From the IMG/VR virus record IMGVR_UViG_3300049460_000241, positions 1 to 24,677 of that record: a DNA stretch of 24,677 bases. One strand, written 5' to 3'. Position 1 is the stretch's first letter, and every line of letters begins with the position of its first letter. A program made the translations under genes and the position numbers. The notes under the pieces were generated by a model. The model did not search any database and was not told where the DNA came from. It saw only the letters and a program-made list of their open reading frames with translations. Shown here in pieces: positions 1 through 9,400 of the stretch. Source of the stretch: a virus.

Positions 1-358
1 GCTCGGCACGACACTCAAACGGTCGATAGCGGAGGCAATCGACAGCGGAGAGTCTCCGGCGCTTGTTGTGCATCGTGGGCGCGATGTGGTTGCCGACTCG
101 AATATCGGTCGGACGACCCGATCGTGTGCCCTGATGCTGACAGCGGTCGTTCGCGACCCAGCTCCGGACCGGGCCGCCGACGAACTGTTCGAGTTTGCTC
201 ATCCGATCCTTATGCATTTCGGCGCTGACGGTGTGGTCGGCGTCAATGAGGAAACGACCGACGAACCGGAGACTGCGGAGATTGAGGGCGGCGTCGGGGT
301 CGTGACGTTGCACTACACGATTCTGTATCAAACGAACACCGACAGCCTGATCGCCTGA
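1..358 (+). CDS. Phage tail terminator / minor tail protein (gpU-like), 3' part
   Basis: The reading frame is open from the first full codon at base 2 to the TGA at 356-358, so the gene begins left of the window; a GTG at 68 is only an internal start candidate. The visible part has alternating beta-rich segments and ends with VVTLHYTILYQTNTDSLIA. The pattern of a hydrophobic strand, then ADEL and a helix, an acidic segment (GVNEETTDEPE) and a final YTILYQT strand is what I associate with tail terminator proteins, which cap the tail tube and join it to the head. Its place directly before the tail tube gene matches lambda U before V. The assignment rests mainly on order and general pattern, not on a diagnostic motif. 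Confidence 0.65.
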   Translation, partial: LGTTLKRSIAEAIDSGESPALVVHRGRDVVADSNIGRTTRSCALMLTAVVRDPAPDRAADELFEFAHPILMHFGADGVVGVNEETTDEPETAEIEGGVGVVTLHYTILYQTNTDSLIA

Positions 359-400
359 CATCGCGGTCGCCGCGTCACCTACCAATCTAGAGGAGTTGAT

Positions 401-1339
401 ATGGCCGGGTCCAAATCAATGAAGAATTCCGTCGTGCTGGCGGCACTGCAGGTCGCAATCGGCACGCCGGCCGTACCGACATCTGCCGACGATGCGATGC
501 TGGTGAGCAACATCAGCGCCAAGCCGGTCGCGGCCGACTATGTATCGCGCGACACGATCCGCCCGTTCTTCGGCAACGACCAGCAGCTCACGGCCGGCTG
601 TCACGCCGAGCTCGACTTCGAGATCGAAGTGGCCGCCTCGGGCGTCGCGGGTACGCCGCCGGCATGGGGGCGGCTGCTGGTTCCATGCTATTTCTCCGAA
701 ACGGTCACGGCAGACACCAGCGTTGTCTATGCGCCGGTCAGTGTGCAGCCGACCACGCCGTTGACGCTGTATTACTACCTCGACGGTCTCCTGCATAAGC
801 TCACCGATGCATACGGCACCGTGTCGTGGGACTTTACGGTCAAGCAGATCCCGAAGCTGAAATTCCACTTCATGGGCGTCTATAACCCGGTGACCGACTC
901 GCCGATCCCGGCCGGCACGGACTTCTCGAAATTCCTGGTGCCGAAGATCGCGAGCACGCAGTTCACGACGTGGCAGATGCATGCGTATAGCGGCCCGCTG
1001 CAGGCGTTGTCGCTCGACATCGCCAATACGCTGAACTGGTCGCAACTGATCGGTTACGAGCGGGCGGAAGTCACGGACCGGAAGCCGACGGGCAAGATCA
1101 CCATGCAGCTCGGCTCGGTCGCGGACAAGGACTGGTGGACCTCCGCCAGGGACGCGCTGCTCGGTGCGCTGACGATCACGCACGGGGTCGGTGCCGGCAA
1201 CATCGTCCAGCTCGATGCGCCCAAGGTGCAACTGACCGACCCGTCGTACACGGATCAGGACAACAAGGTCATGCTCGATGCGACGCTCACAGTCACGCCG
1301 GACGCCGGCAACGACGAGCTCATTATCACAGTAAAGTAA
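401..1339 (+). CDS. Major tail tube protein
   Basis: A 312-residue protein with a strong ribosome site (AGGAG five bases before the ATG). It is rich in beta strands, lacks a signal peptide or membrane segment, and ends in a Thr-rich beta segment (LDATLTVTPDAGNDELIITVK), as tail tube (gpV-type) proteins of long-tailed phages do. Such proteins stack as hexameric rings around the tape measure to form the tube. It is the first complete gene in the window. It is followed directly by an intrinsic terminator and then by the assembly chaperone gene, the usual arrangement for a highly expressed structural gene. A long open frame on the opposite strand is only a shadow. The tail tube role is secure from context; the exact family is not shown by a single motif. 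Confidence 0.8.
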   Translation: MAGSKSMKNSVVLAALQVAIGTPAVPTSADDAMLVSNISAKPVAADYVSRDTIRPFFGNDQQLTAGCHAELDFEIEVAASGVAGTPPAWGRLLVPCYFSETVTADTSVVYAPVSVQPTTPLTLYYYLDGLLHKLTDAYGTVSWDFTVKQIPKLKFHFMGVYNPVTDSPIPAGTDFSKFLVPKIASTQFTTWQMHAYSGPLQALSLDIANTLNWSQLIGYERAEVTDRKPTGKITMQLGSVADKDWWTSARDALLGALTITHGVGAGNIVQLDAPKVQLTDPSYTDQDNKVMLDATLTVTPDAGNDELIITVK

Positions 1340-1357
1340 CTTTGCTATTCAACGACG

Positions 1358-1387
1358 CGGGCCGCCATGTGCGGCCCGTTTTCTTTT
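1358..1387 (+). terminator. Intrinsic terminator after tail tube gene
   Basis: An 8-bp perfect GC-rich stem (CGGGCCGC / GCGGCCCG) with a 5-base loop, followed by TTTTCTTTT. It lies 18 bases after the tail tube stop codon and just before the ribosome site of the chaperone gene. It probably lowers transcription of downstream genes relative to the tube protein. Confidence 0.8.
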
Positions 1388-1397
1388 GAGGAACCGA

Positions 1398-1736
1398 ATG
1401 CCATACGTTCTCGCAAAAAATCCAACCTTCACGACACTCGTCAGGGTCGTCGAACCCGGCATTGCTGACGATGGTTCGCTCGAAACGCACGAATTCACTG
1501 CTGAGTTCAAACGGCTCAAGCGTGATGAGGCGGAAACGCTCATGAAGTCGGGTCAGCTGGCCTATGTGGCGCTGGCGGATGTGCTGGTCGGCTGGTCCGG
1601 ATTGAAGGGCGAGGATGGCACGGACCTGCCATTTACCGCGCAGTACCGTGACGCGCTGCTGCAGATTCCCCACGCGATCGTGGCTCTATGGGATGCGTTC
1701 CTGCTGAATACGTCGGGCGCAGCACGAAAAAACTGA
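1398..1736 (+). CDS. Tail assembly chaperone, short form (gpG-like)
   Basis: A 112-residue protein starting at ATG 1398, with GAGG six bases upstream; an in-frame TTG at 1386 lies inside the terminator T-tract and is unlikely. It sits between tail tube and tape measure genes, where lambda has G and GT. These chaperones coat the tape measure protein and recruit tube subunits during tail assembly. The last codons before the TGA form a classic slippery heptamer, so the frame is continued by -1 frameshifting into the next open frame. The sequence is mixed helical (EFKRLKRDEAETLMKSG) and shows no catalytic motif. Function is inferred from position and from the frameshift architecture. Confidence 0.8.
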   Translation: MPYVLAKNPTFTTLVRVVEPGIADDGSLETHEFTAEFKRLKRDEAETLMKSGQLAYVALADVLVGWSGLKGEDGTDLPFTAQYRDALLQIPHAIVALWDAFLLNTSGAARKN

Positions 1737-2113
1737 TTGACGCGGCGCGGCGGTGGGCCGGAGTTGCGGTCGACGAGGGTCGGGTCGATGCGGGCGTCGC
1801 TGCAGCGCTCGCGGCGTTCGGTGCACGACCGGAGGATGTCGAAAGGGCACGCGAGCAGCAGGCTGAAAACGACTTCGAGGTCTATCCGGAGAACTGGCGG
1901 GCCGTTCAGGTGTTCCTTGCGCTCTCGACACAATGGCGTACGGTCGCTATCTCTACGATGACCAGAGCCCGCCTCATTCATACCGGTCTCGACTATGCGG
2001 CAATCGAATCCGTCTTTCGGATGATGGGTATCAAACCGAAGCGCCGCGCCGCGATATTTCAGAAACTCAGGGTGATGGAAGAAGCCGCACTCGATGCGTT
2101 GCTGCCTGAATAG
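1398..2113 (+). CDS. Tail assembly chaperone, frameshifted long form (gpGT-like)
   Basis: Joining 1398-1733 to 1733-2113 by a -1 slip on AAAAAAC (1727-1733) gives a 238-residue fusion. The second part overlaps the end of the short form and is open upstream to an ATG at 1688, but that ATG has no ribosome site and lies inside the upstream gene. The T part contains YPENWRAVQVFLALSTQWRT followed by GLDYAAIES, which resembles the DUF1799 phage family found at this position. In lambda the T domain binds the tail tube protein while the G domain binds the tape measure, and the G:GT ratio is set by frameshift efficiency. An independent product from 1688 cannot be excluded. Confidence 0.75.
1727..1733 (+). 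promoter_or_regulatory. -1 programmed ribosomal frameshift site (A AAA AAC)
   Basis: In the chaperone frame the codons read CGA AAA AAC TGA, so the heptamer A AAA AAC is in the correct X XXY YYZ phase and the stop codon follows at once. Slipping back one base re-pairs both tRNAs with AAA AAA and continues CTG ATT GAC into the frame that is open to 2113. A GC-rich stretch follows and may act as stimulator. Confidence 0.8.
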
Positions 2114-2127
2114 CCCTGTCTGCAGAC

Positions 2128-2151
2128 GCCCCTCGTTCAGGGGCTTTTTTT
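2128..2151 (+). terminator. Intrinsic terminator between chaperone and tape measure genes
   Basis: A 6-bp stem GCCCCT / AGGGGC with a 5-base loop, followed by seven T residues. It starts 14 bases after the chaperone stop, and its T-tract ends 13 bases before the tape measure ATG. Confidence 0.75.
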
Positions 2152-2164
2152 ATGGCGGATCGAT

Positions 2165-4993
2165 ATGGCTGGAACAAGTGGGTCGCTCGGCCAGCTGGTC
2201 GTGCAGATCACGATGGACCCGTCGTCCTATCAGGCGGGTGCTCGTGGCATCAGGTCAGATGCGCAGGCGATGGGCTCGACCGTCGGGAAGGCGGGCAACG
2301 ATGGCGCCGCCGGCATGGACAAGATTGGCGCGCATACGGCCGGCGCGCGGCGGGAGTTGCTCGTCATGGCGCACGAGCTCGCAACCGGCAATTTCAAGAA
2401 CTTCGGCGGCTCGCTGATGGTTTTCGGCGAACAGATCGACGCATTCAGGTTCATTCTGAGTCCGGTCGGGCTCGCAGTGGGGGCCGTGGTCGCGGGGCTT
2501 GGCCTGTTCGCGGTAGCGGCGTACAAGGGCCACGAAGAGGCGGAGACGCTAAACAAGTCGCTGCAGGTCACGGGCAATTATGCGGGGCTAACGGCAAGCA
2601 GTTTTGCAGCCCTTGCGCAGCAGATTTCCGCCGGCACCGGTGACGGGTTCGGGACCGCACGCGCCGGCCTTCAGGCACTGGTCTCCACAGGTCAGATTAC
2701 GGGACAGTCGCTCGAAGTGCTTGGTGAAGACGTTGTGCGCATGCACGACCTGACCGGTGAGAAGCTCGACGATATCGCGAAGGATTACGCCAGGATGCCC
2801 GAAGGCGTGGCGAAGTGGGCGGAGCAGCATAACCAGAGCATGCACTTCATCACGACGGCGCAATACGATTACATCCGGCAGCTTGAAGACGCGGGCGACA
2901 AGCAGGGTGCAATGCTGGTTGTCGCGAAAGCGCTCGACGACCAGCTGCGCAACGAATCGCTCAAGAATCTGGGGTTGCTGGAAACCGCGTGGCGAAAAGT
3001 TGGCAATGCCGTCAGTGGCGCATGGGAATGGATGAAATCTATCGGTCGCGCGGAGACGGCTGCCGAGCAGATCGCAAGCGCAACGGCGGAGGTGCAGCGG
3101 TTGCAAAACGCGTTGAATGCACCCAGCGGCCAGATGAATGCCGATCTGCTGCAACCGCAGCTTCAGGCGGCGCAGGCGAGACTTGAATCGCTAAATCGTG
3201 ATGCTTTGCGTGCCCAGGATGCAGCGACGGAGAAGTCGCAGCAGGCACAAACACAACAGGCCGGCATTGCCGCGTCTGACTTCCTGAAAAAGCTGCAGGA
3301 CGAGGAAAAAGGCATTAGCCGCGTCAGCCAGGCGCTGGATGACTATCGCAAAAAGGTCGTGGACTACAACAAGGCCAATCCGAACAGTCCGGTTTCGAAG
3401 CAGCAGCAGGCCGCTGATGAGGCTTATCTGCGCAAGCAGTACAGCGATCATTCGGGGCAGTCCGAAGCAAACAGGATCCGCAAGAGCATGCTGGACGCTG
3501 CCTTGCAGACGACCAAAAACGGGCTGGACCTGATCCAGTCGGCGTACAAGGCGGCGGACGATCAGTTGCAGGCGCTGCACAAAGCCACTTTGATTTCCGA
3601 CCAGACTTTCTACACGGCAGAAATCACAGCGGCCGATGATGCCGCGCAGAAGCAGATCGCGGCCTACGAGCAGGAGAAGAAAACGCTGCAGGATGCGTAC
3701 TGGAGAGCGCCGCTCGACGAACGGATCAAGATCACGCAGGAGATCGGTGAAGTCGATACGAAGATTGCCAAGGTCCGGCAGGATAACGCATCGAAGGATG
3801 CTGTCTACCTGACGCAGCAGACAGAGGCGCAGCGCAAGTACCAGAAGTCCATCGAAGATACGCGCGATGCGCTTCTCGCGCAGTCCGGCGTGAGCGCTCC
3901 AAAGGCTGCACACGACTACGATGAAAAGAACCGCGGTGCGATGCTGCAGGCGGCGACGACGGGCGATCTGGGTGGCGCCGCATTCCTCGACCAGAACCGG
4001 CAACTCACGTTGCTGATCGCTCAATACAACGACGTGATCACGCAATCGAAAGAGGCACAAAACAGTATTTCCCTCGACCAGCAGACGGGCGTGACCGGTC
4101 TGCTCGATGCGTTTTCGCAATTGCGTTCGAATTCGGCCGACACCGTGCAGTCGCTGCAGTCCCTGTATGAGCAGGTGAACAGGCTTTCGTGGCAAACGAC
4201 CGACGAGGGTGTGCTGCGCAACCTTGACCAGTTGCGCGACAAGATCCGGCAGTCGATGCTCGATAGCCAGAACTACTTTCAGGACTTCGCCGACGCCGGC
4301 AAGAGTGCTTTCTCCGGGATGTTCTCGGACATCGTGACGGGTTCCAGAACGCCCGCGCAGGCGGTTCAGTCGATGGTATCCAGCATGCTCGCTTCGTTCG
4401 CGCAGCTTTTCGCGAACAAGGCGTATTCGAGCATCGTCAACGGCCTGTTTGGCTCGATCTTTCCGACGTCGACGGCGGCAACGGGAAGCGCTGCATACGG
4501 CTTTACGATGCCGTCGTCCATTCAGGGCAGCGGCGCGTTGTTCGGCGCCGATGCCGGGTTGATGTTCGCAGGCGGTGGCGACGTGTCGGGGCCGGGCACA
4601 GGAACCAGCGACAGCATCAACGCGAAGCTCTCGAATGGTGAGTTTGTAGTGAAGGAGAGCGTCGTCTCGCAGCCGGGCGTTCGCTCGTTTCTGCAGGCTC
4701 TTAACGGCGGTCATGGTGTCAGTGGCCGCAATCGCTTCGCTAACGGTGGGTATGTTGGAGACGACTCGTCGGGCGCCTCGGTATCAGGACCGAACGTCGA
4801 TCTGCATATCCACAACGCGCCGGCCGGTGCCCAGGTCAACCAGACGAAGATGCCGAACGGCGGTATGCGGCTCGACGTTATTCTGGAAAAGGTCGACCAG
4901 CACATTGCCTCCGGCATCCGGTCAGGCCGGGGTGCGACGGCCCGCACCATGCAGCAGCAGTACGGGCTTAACCGAACCGTGGGGCAAACCTGA
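2165..4993 (+). CDS. Tail tape measure protein (gpH-like)
   Basis: A 942-residue protein, the longest in the tail module after the tip protein. The N-terminal third resembles the prophage tape-measure family (GSLGQLVVQITMDPSSYQAG, then FGEQIDAFRFILSPVG) and has a hydrophobic stretch near residues 97-121. Residues about 280-560 are Gln/Ala/Lys-rich and predicted coiled coil. Residues about 713-780 (FSGMFSDIVTGSRTPAQAVQ onward) match the lambda-type tape measure C-terminal region, followed by a Gly-rich end with GGGDVSGPGTGTSDSI. The protein sets tail length and later helps DNA pass the cell envelope. At roughly 0.15 nm per residue it would specify a tail of about 140 nm. The start has only a weak ribosome site. 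Its stop overlaps the next start (TGATG). A 507-codon antisense frame is an artefact. Confidence 0.93.
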   Translation: MAGTSGSLGQLVVQITMDPSSYQAGARGIRSDAQAMGSTVGKAGNDGAAGMDKIGAHTAGARRELLVMAHELATGNFKNFGGSLMVFGEQIDAFRFILSPVGLAVGAVVAGLGLFAVAAYKGHEEAETLNKSLQVTGNYAGLTASSFAALAQQISAGTGDGFGTARAGLQALVSTGQITGQSLEVLGEDVVRMHDLTGEKLDDIAKDYARMPEGVAKWAEQHNQSMHFITTAQYDYIRQLEDAGDKQGAMLVVAKALDDQLRNESLKNLGLLETAWRKVGNAVSGAWEWMKSIGRAETAAEQIASATAEVQRLQNALNAPSGQMNADLLQPQLQAAQARLESLNRDALRAQDAATEKSQQAQTQQAGIAASDFLKKLQDEEKGISRVSQALDDYRKKVVDYNKANPNSPVSKQQQAADEAYLRKQYSDHSGQSEANRIRKSMLDAALQTTKNGLDLIQSAYKAADDQLQALHKATLISDQTFYTAEITAADDAAQKQIAAYEQEKKTLQDAYWRAPLDERIKITQEIGEVDTKIAKVRQDNASKDAVYLTQQTEAQRKYQKSIEDTRDALLAQSGVSAPKAAHDYDEKNRGAMLQAATTGDLGGAAFLDQNRQLTLLIAQYNDVITQSKEAQNSISLDQQTGVTGLLDAFSQLRSNSADTVQSLQSLYEQVNRLSWQTTDEGVLRNLDQLRDKIRQSMLDSQNYFQDFADAGKSAFSGMFSDIVTGSRTPAQAVQSMVSSMLASFAQLFANKAYSSIVNGLFGSIFPTSTAATGSAAYGFTMPSSIQGSGALFGADAGLMFAGGGDVSGPGTGTSDSINAKLSNGEFVVKESVVSQPGVRSFLQALNGGHGVSGRNRFANGGYVGDDSSGASVSGPNVDLHIHNAPAGAQVNQTKMPNGGMRLDVILEKVDQHIASGIRSGRGATARTMQQQYGLNRTVGQT

Positions 4994-5490
4994 TGGCAGA
5001 TCTTCCGACGTGGCCGGCCACGCTGCCGGATCCGCGTGCGACCGGTTATGGCATCCAGCCGGTGACACCGTACGCGCGCACCGATATGGACAACGGTGCC
5101 GCCAGACAGCGGCGCCGCTTCACCAGCGTCCCTTCGCACGTGTCGGTGACGTGGCGCTTCACGCACGCGCAGCACGCGATCTTTGAAGGGTTTCTGGCAT
5201 ACGAAATCAATCTCGGCACGGACTGGTTCGCAGTGGGTCTGCTCAACGGTATGGGCGTGAATCAGGTGCAGGCGCGATTCATGGATGATCCGCCGTACAA
5301 GTCAGCGATCAGCGACTCGCGTGCCTGGTTCGACGTGACCGCCACGCTTGAAGTGAAGGCGCTGCCGTTGCCGTCGCGAGATGAATATGAAGTGTTGCGT
5401 GCGTACACAGAGGCCGAAATTGCGGCAATGAGTGACTCGCTTCACGAACTCATACACGTGCAGTTACCCGGTCCGATGAGGTGGAACTGA
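4993..5490 (+). CDS. Minor tail protein M-like (tail tip)
   Basis: A 165-residue soluble protein whose ATG overlaps the tape measure stop codon by one base, so it is translationally coupled. Its N-terminus (LPTWPATLPDPRATGYG), a central segment on replacing or measuring (FTSVPSHVSVTWRFTHAQHA, FEGFLAYEINLGTDWFAV) and the position right after the tape measure match the small baseplate/tip proteins equivalent to lambda M. In lambda, M acts in assembly of the tail tip cone. No enzyme motif is seen. The assignment relies on order and general resemblance. Confidence 0.75.
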   Translation: MADLPTWPATLPDPRATGYGIQPVTPYARTDMDNGAARQRRRFTSVPSHVSVTWRFTHAQHAIFEGFLAYEINLGTDWFAVGLLNGMGVNQVQARFMDDPPYKSAISDSRAWFDVTATLEVKALPLPSRDEYEVLRAYTEAEIAAMSDSLHELIHVQLPGPMRWN

Positions 5491-6029
5491 TGGCGACAAT
5501 CACTGAGGCGCTGGCGGAAGTCTACGCCAGCAACCCGCAAGACGAGGTGGTGCTGACGACGCTGGAATTACGGCATTCGTCGTTTATCGATGATGCGGGC
5601 AATCCCGCGCCGATCCGCGTGGTCGCCGACTATAACGATCTGGTCGCAACACTGGAGAGTGACGCACCGCTAGACGCGGGACAGAGCGTGATCTTCACCG
5701 CCGTTGCGTTCCAGTTTGCGCTTCCGTCGATGGAGGAGGGGCAGGCGCCGCAAATCGACATTGTGATCGACGGTGCAAGCGCCCAGATTATCGGCCATCT
5801 CGAAAGTGCGGTTACGCAGACCGAGAAAATCGAGTGCACTCACCGACGTTTTCTCGCCTCTAATCCGACTGCGGGGCCGCACGACGAAGAACCACTGACG
5901 CTATATGTCGCGAGCGCCAAAGCAACTTTGACGCGGGTCACGGCGACGGCTGCGCTCACCGACATCAACAACAGTCCTTTTCCGTCGGACGTCTATAGCC
6001 CGGACGTCTTTCCGGGGCTCGTGCGATGA
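5490..6029 (+). CDS. DUF1833-like tail-tip protein (L-like position)
   Basis: A 179-residue protein starting at ATG 5490, which overlaps the previous stop (TGATG) and has GAGGTGG five bases upstream; a GTG at 5481 is a less likely start. The segments VIFTAVAFQFALPSMEEG, PQIDIVIDGAS and the ending FPSDVYSPDVFPGLVR are typical of DUF1833, a family found in phage tails between the M-like and NlpC/P60 genes. In lambda this place is taken by L, an iron-sulfur tip protein, but no cysteine cluster is seen here (only one Cys). It probably forms part of the tip that attaches J. Its end overlaps the next gene by ATGA. Confidence 0.8.
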   Translation: MATITEALAEVYASNPQDEVVLTTLELRHSSFIDDAGNPAPIRVVADYNDLVATLESDAPLDAGQSVIFTAVAFQFALPSMEEGQAPQIDIVIDGASAQIIGHLESAVTQTEKIECTHRRFLASNPTAGPHDEEPLTLYVASAKATLTRVTATAALTDINNSPFPSDVYSPDVFPGLVR

Positions 6030-6415
6030 CGCCAGAACAGGCAAACGCCTACATCGGCCTTCCCTGGGCGGACGGTGCTCGAGGTCCCGAGTGCTTCGAC
6101 TGCTGGGGACTGCTGCGCTGGGTCCAGCTTCACCACTTCGATCTTGTACTGCCGGACCTGCCCGCGATGCCAGACATGCGGCGAGACCTCTATCGCGAAC
6201 AGATGGACTCGGGGGCGTGGAACGTCATCGCGCGGCCCGTGCACGGGTGCGGTGTGCTGCTTCGCGGTGGAGATCGTCCGCACGTTGGCGTGTATCTCAA
6301 TCTCGACGGCGGCGGAGTGCTTCACGCGCAGGAGGGGGCGGGCGTCATCTTCACCGAGCGGTCAAAACTTAAAAAAGTGGGGTATCCACGTGCTAGCTGG
6401 TACAGCTTCCTATAA
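6026..6415 (+). CDS. NlpC/P60 family tail peptidase (K-like)
   Basis: A 129-residue protein with the papain-like NlpC/P60 triad: Cys26 in PECFDCWGLL, His86 in RPHVGVYL and a polar third residue near His100 (GVLHAQ). Members cut bonds next to D-amino acids in the peptidoglycan stem peptide. In tails they help the phage pass the cell wall during DNA entry. Lambda K has an extra N-terminal JAB (Mov34-like) peptidase domain; this protein has only the NlpC part. The start overlaps the previous stop by four bases (ATGA), and the J-like gene begins inside its last codons, so expression is coupled on both sides. Confidence 0.88.
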   Translation: MTPEQANAYIGLPWADGARGPECFDCWGLLRWVQLHHFDLVLPDLPAMPDMRRDLYREQMDSGAWNVIARPVHGCGVLLRGGDRPHVGVYLNLDGGGVLHAQEGAGVIFTERSKLKKVGYPRASWYSFL

Positions 6416-9400
6416 GGCGACGATCGTTCGCGCCGTGAATCCGTATTGTCATGCGCAGGGCCGGCAGGTTTATGAGCTGGACTCGCCATTGACGCCTGCA
6501 GAGTGGGCCGAGCGGGTCGGCGTCGACACGCAGCACACGATCATCTGCGTGGACAGCGATTACTGGTTAAGGAGCGATTGGGAAAGGCCGATTCCGCACG
6601 GGGCGATTGTGCAGTTCATTCCCGTGCCAAAAGGCGGTGGCGGATCAAATCCCCTGCAGGCCATACTGCTGGTTGCCGTGGCTGTTGCTTCGGTCTACAC
6701 GGGCGGTGCTGCTGCGGCTGCGTACACTGGGGCGTCGTCGGCCGCAGCGGCAGCAGCTGCGGGTATGGCGACGTCGTACGCCGTTGTCTCAACTGGCGTG
6801 TCGATGGCCGTCATGGCTGCGGGTTCGATGCTGATCAACGCGATCGTCCCAGCCAAGACGGCGAGCGTCGCGCAGGGCGTCACAAACAGCCCGACCTATT
6901 CGCTATCGGCCAGTGGCAACACCGCAAGACTGCTCGAGGCGATTCCAGTTCTCTATGGCCGGATGAACGTCACGCCCGACCTGGCAGCAACACCGTACAC
7001 GGAGTATCTGGGCAACGATCTCTACGTGTATCAGCTTTTCTGCATTTCGAAAGGCGAGATCGAGATCGAGCAGGTCCTGATCGGTACGACGGACATCGGA
7101 AATTTCAGCGAGATTGACTATCAGGTTATCGGACCGAACCAGGCGGTCACGCTTTTTCCCGATAACGTCGTAACGAGTGATGCAGTTAGCGGTATCGAAC
7201 TGCAGGCGCCAAACGATAGCGGCGACTGGGTCGGGCCATTTGTTGCCAATCCAGCAGCGAGTGCGGCGAATTTCATCGGGCTTGACATCACGCTACCCTC
7301 GGGTCTCTTTTACGCCGCCGATGACGGTTCGCTGCAGAACCTCTCGCTGACGTTTGAGGCGCAGGCGCGGCTCATTGACGACGCCGGTACAGCGGCCGGC
7401 GACTGGATCGGGCTTGATCTGCGGGAGCTCAATATGGCGACGTCCCAGCCGCAAATGATTTCGTACCGTTACAGCGTCACACCGGGCCGCTACGAGGTCC
7501 GCATGCGCCGCACGACAAATCTGAACACGGACACGCGTGCCCAGAACCGGATTCAGTGGGGGGCATTGCGCGCCTATCTGCCGAGCGAGCGATATTACGG
7601 CAATGTGACTTTGCTGGCGATGCGCGCGCGAGCCACGAATTCGCTGAATTCGAGCACGGCGCACGACGTGCACGTGATCGCGACGCGAAAGCTCCCGATC
7701 TGGACGGGGAGTGGATGGAGCGATCCGCAAGCGACAAAGAGCATTGCATGGGCGATAGCTGATGCGGTCCGCAACGCCGACTATAGTCTTGGCCTGCCTG
7801 ACAGGCGGCTGGACATTGATGCGCTGGAACGTCTCGATGCAGTGTGGGCTTCGCGTGGTGACGAGTTCAACGGTGTGTTCGACACGAAGGGATCGTTCTG
7901 GGATGCGCTGACTACGATCTGCCGGGCTGGCCGGGCAATCCCGATGTACTTCGGCGGAGTAATCAGCATCGTGCGGGATGAGCTGAAGACTGTTCGCACG
8001 GCAATGTACACGCCGCAGAACATCGTGGCGGGTTCATTTGAGGCGGACTACGGGTTCTTCAGCGTTGATTCGCCGGACTACGTGACGGTCGAATACATGG
8101 ATGAGACTACGTGGTCATGGCAGGACGTCGCATGTGTTCCGACGGGCTCGCCGGCTTTGGTCGAAAAGCGGATCCAGATGGTCGGTCCAACGAAGCGTGC
8201 GCAGGCGTGGCGCGAGGGCATTTACATGGCCTATGCGAACCGCGATCAACGCAAGACAATCATGATCACGACCGAGCTGGACGGTCTGATTCCGCTCTAC
8301 GGCGATCTGGTGGGAATCTCACACGATTTGCCGAAGTGGGGCATTTCCGGTGTCGTCGAGAGTTTTGACGGGGTGCGCGTCGGCGTCAGTGAGCAGCTTG
8401 AATGGACAGCCGGCGCACAGCACTACGTCTATTTCGCTCAGCGCAATGGCGCCCCGACGGCAGCGCTCCGCGTTGCGCAGCCGCCTGGCGATGCCGACGG
8501 CATGTCGATGATACTGGTGGATCCGTTGCCGGAGCTCTTCGACTTTAGCGACGGTTACTCGGAAGAACCGACCCGGTTTTCGTTTGGTCCGGCGCTCGAC
8601 AGGATTGCGCAGGACGTCCGGCTGATCAAGGCGACGCCGCGCGACGGCCAGGTCGAGCTGACGTTCGTGAACAACGCGGAAAGCCCTCATACGGCCGAGA
8701 CCGGGATGAGTCCGCCTGCGCCCGTATCGCCATCGCTTCTGCCGGGCGTGATCCACGCACCGATCATCGCGCAGGTGAGTGCCAACTCGAAGATCACGCC
8801 GGGGTATGTGTCGATCACCGCGTCTCCGGCCGCAGGGGCGTTGCTGTACGAGTATCAGGGCAGCCTCGACGCTGGCGTGACGTGGGCGCAGCTCGGCACG
8901 TCGGCGGGCAATGTCCTGACCGTGCCTATCGCGCTGGGGACGTGGGAGCTTCGCGTGCGCGCATATGGCGCGAGCGGGTTGCCAGGGCCGTTTGCAACCT
9001 GGACAGGAACGGTCGACGAGTTCAAGTATCCGCCGGCGCCGCCTGTGCTCACGTTGCGCGAACCGTTTGCCGGCAATCAGCTGTCGATCGAAATCCAGCG
9101 GTTGCCAGACGTCGATTATTTCGACGTTAGCGTTGTGGTGGGTGGCGTTGTCAAATACGGGGCGGAAATCACGGCACAGAACTTTACCTGGACGCTTGAT
9201 CAGGCGAAGTTCTACGGCGCCGTCGCGGGCACGTTCGACGTGAAGGTGGCCGCCGGCAACGTCGCTGGTTCAGGCAATCCCGGCACGATCACCGTCACGA
9301 ACCAGCCTCCGCCTGCGCCGAGCGTGGCCGTTACGGGCGGGGACACCACAGTGACTTTGTTGATGAGCGTCGCGGGCTATCCGGATGTCGCTGGCTATCG

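Noticed and set aside
416-1231. 271-codon minus-strand frame over the tail tube gene
   Set aside because: Arg-rich shadow of the well-supported tube gene, with no sensible domain content.
3191-4714. 507-codon open frame on the minus strand
   Set aside because: It lies wholly antisense to the tape measure gene, is Arg/Leu-rich as expected from GC-rich antisense codons, and shows no recognisable domain.
6369-6382. A-rich run (CTTAAAAAAGTGG) at the peptidase-J junction as a second frameshift site
   Set aside because: The A-run is not in slippery phase for the peptidase frame, and the J-like gene has its own GTG start with a ribosome site.
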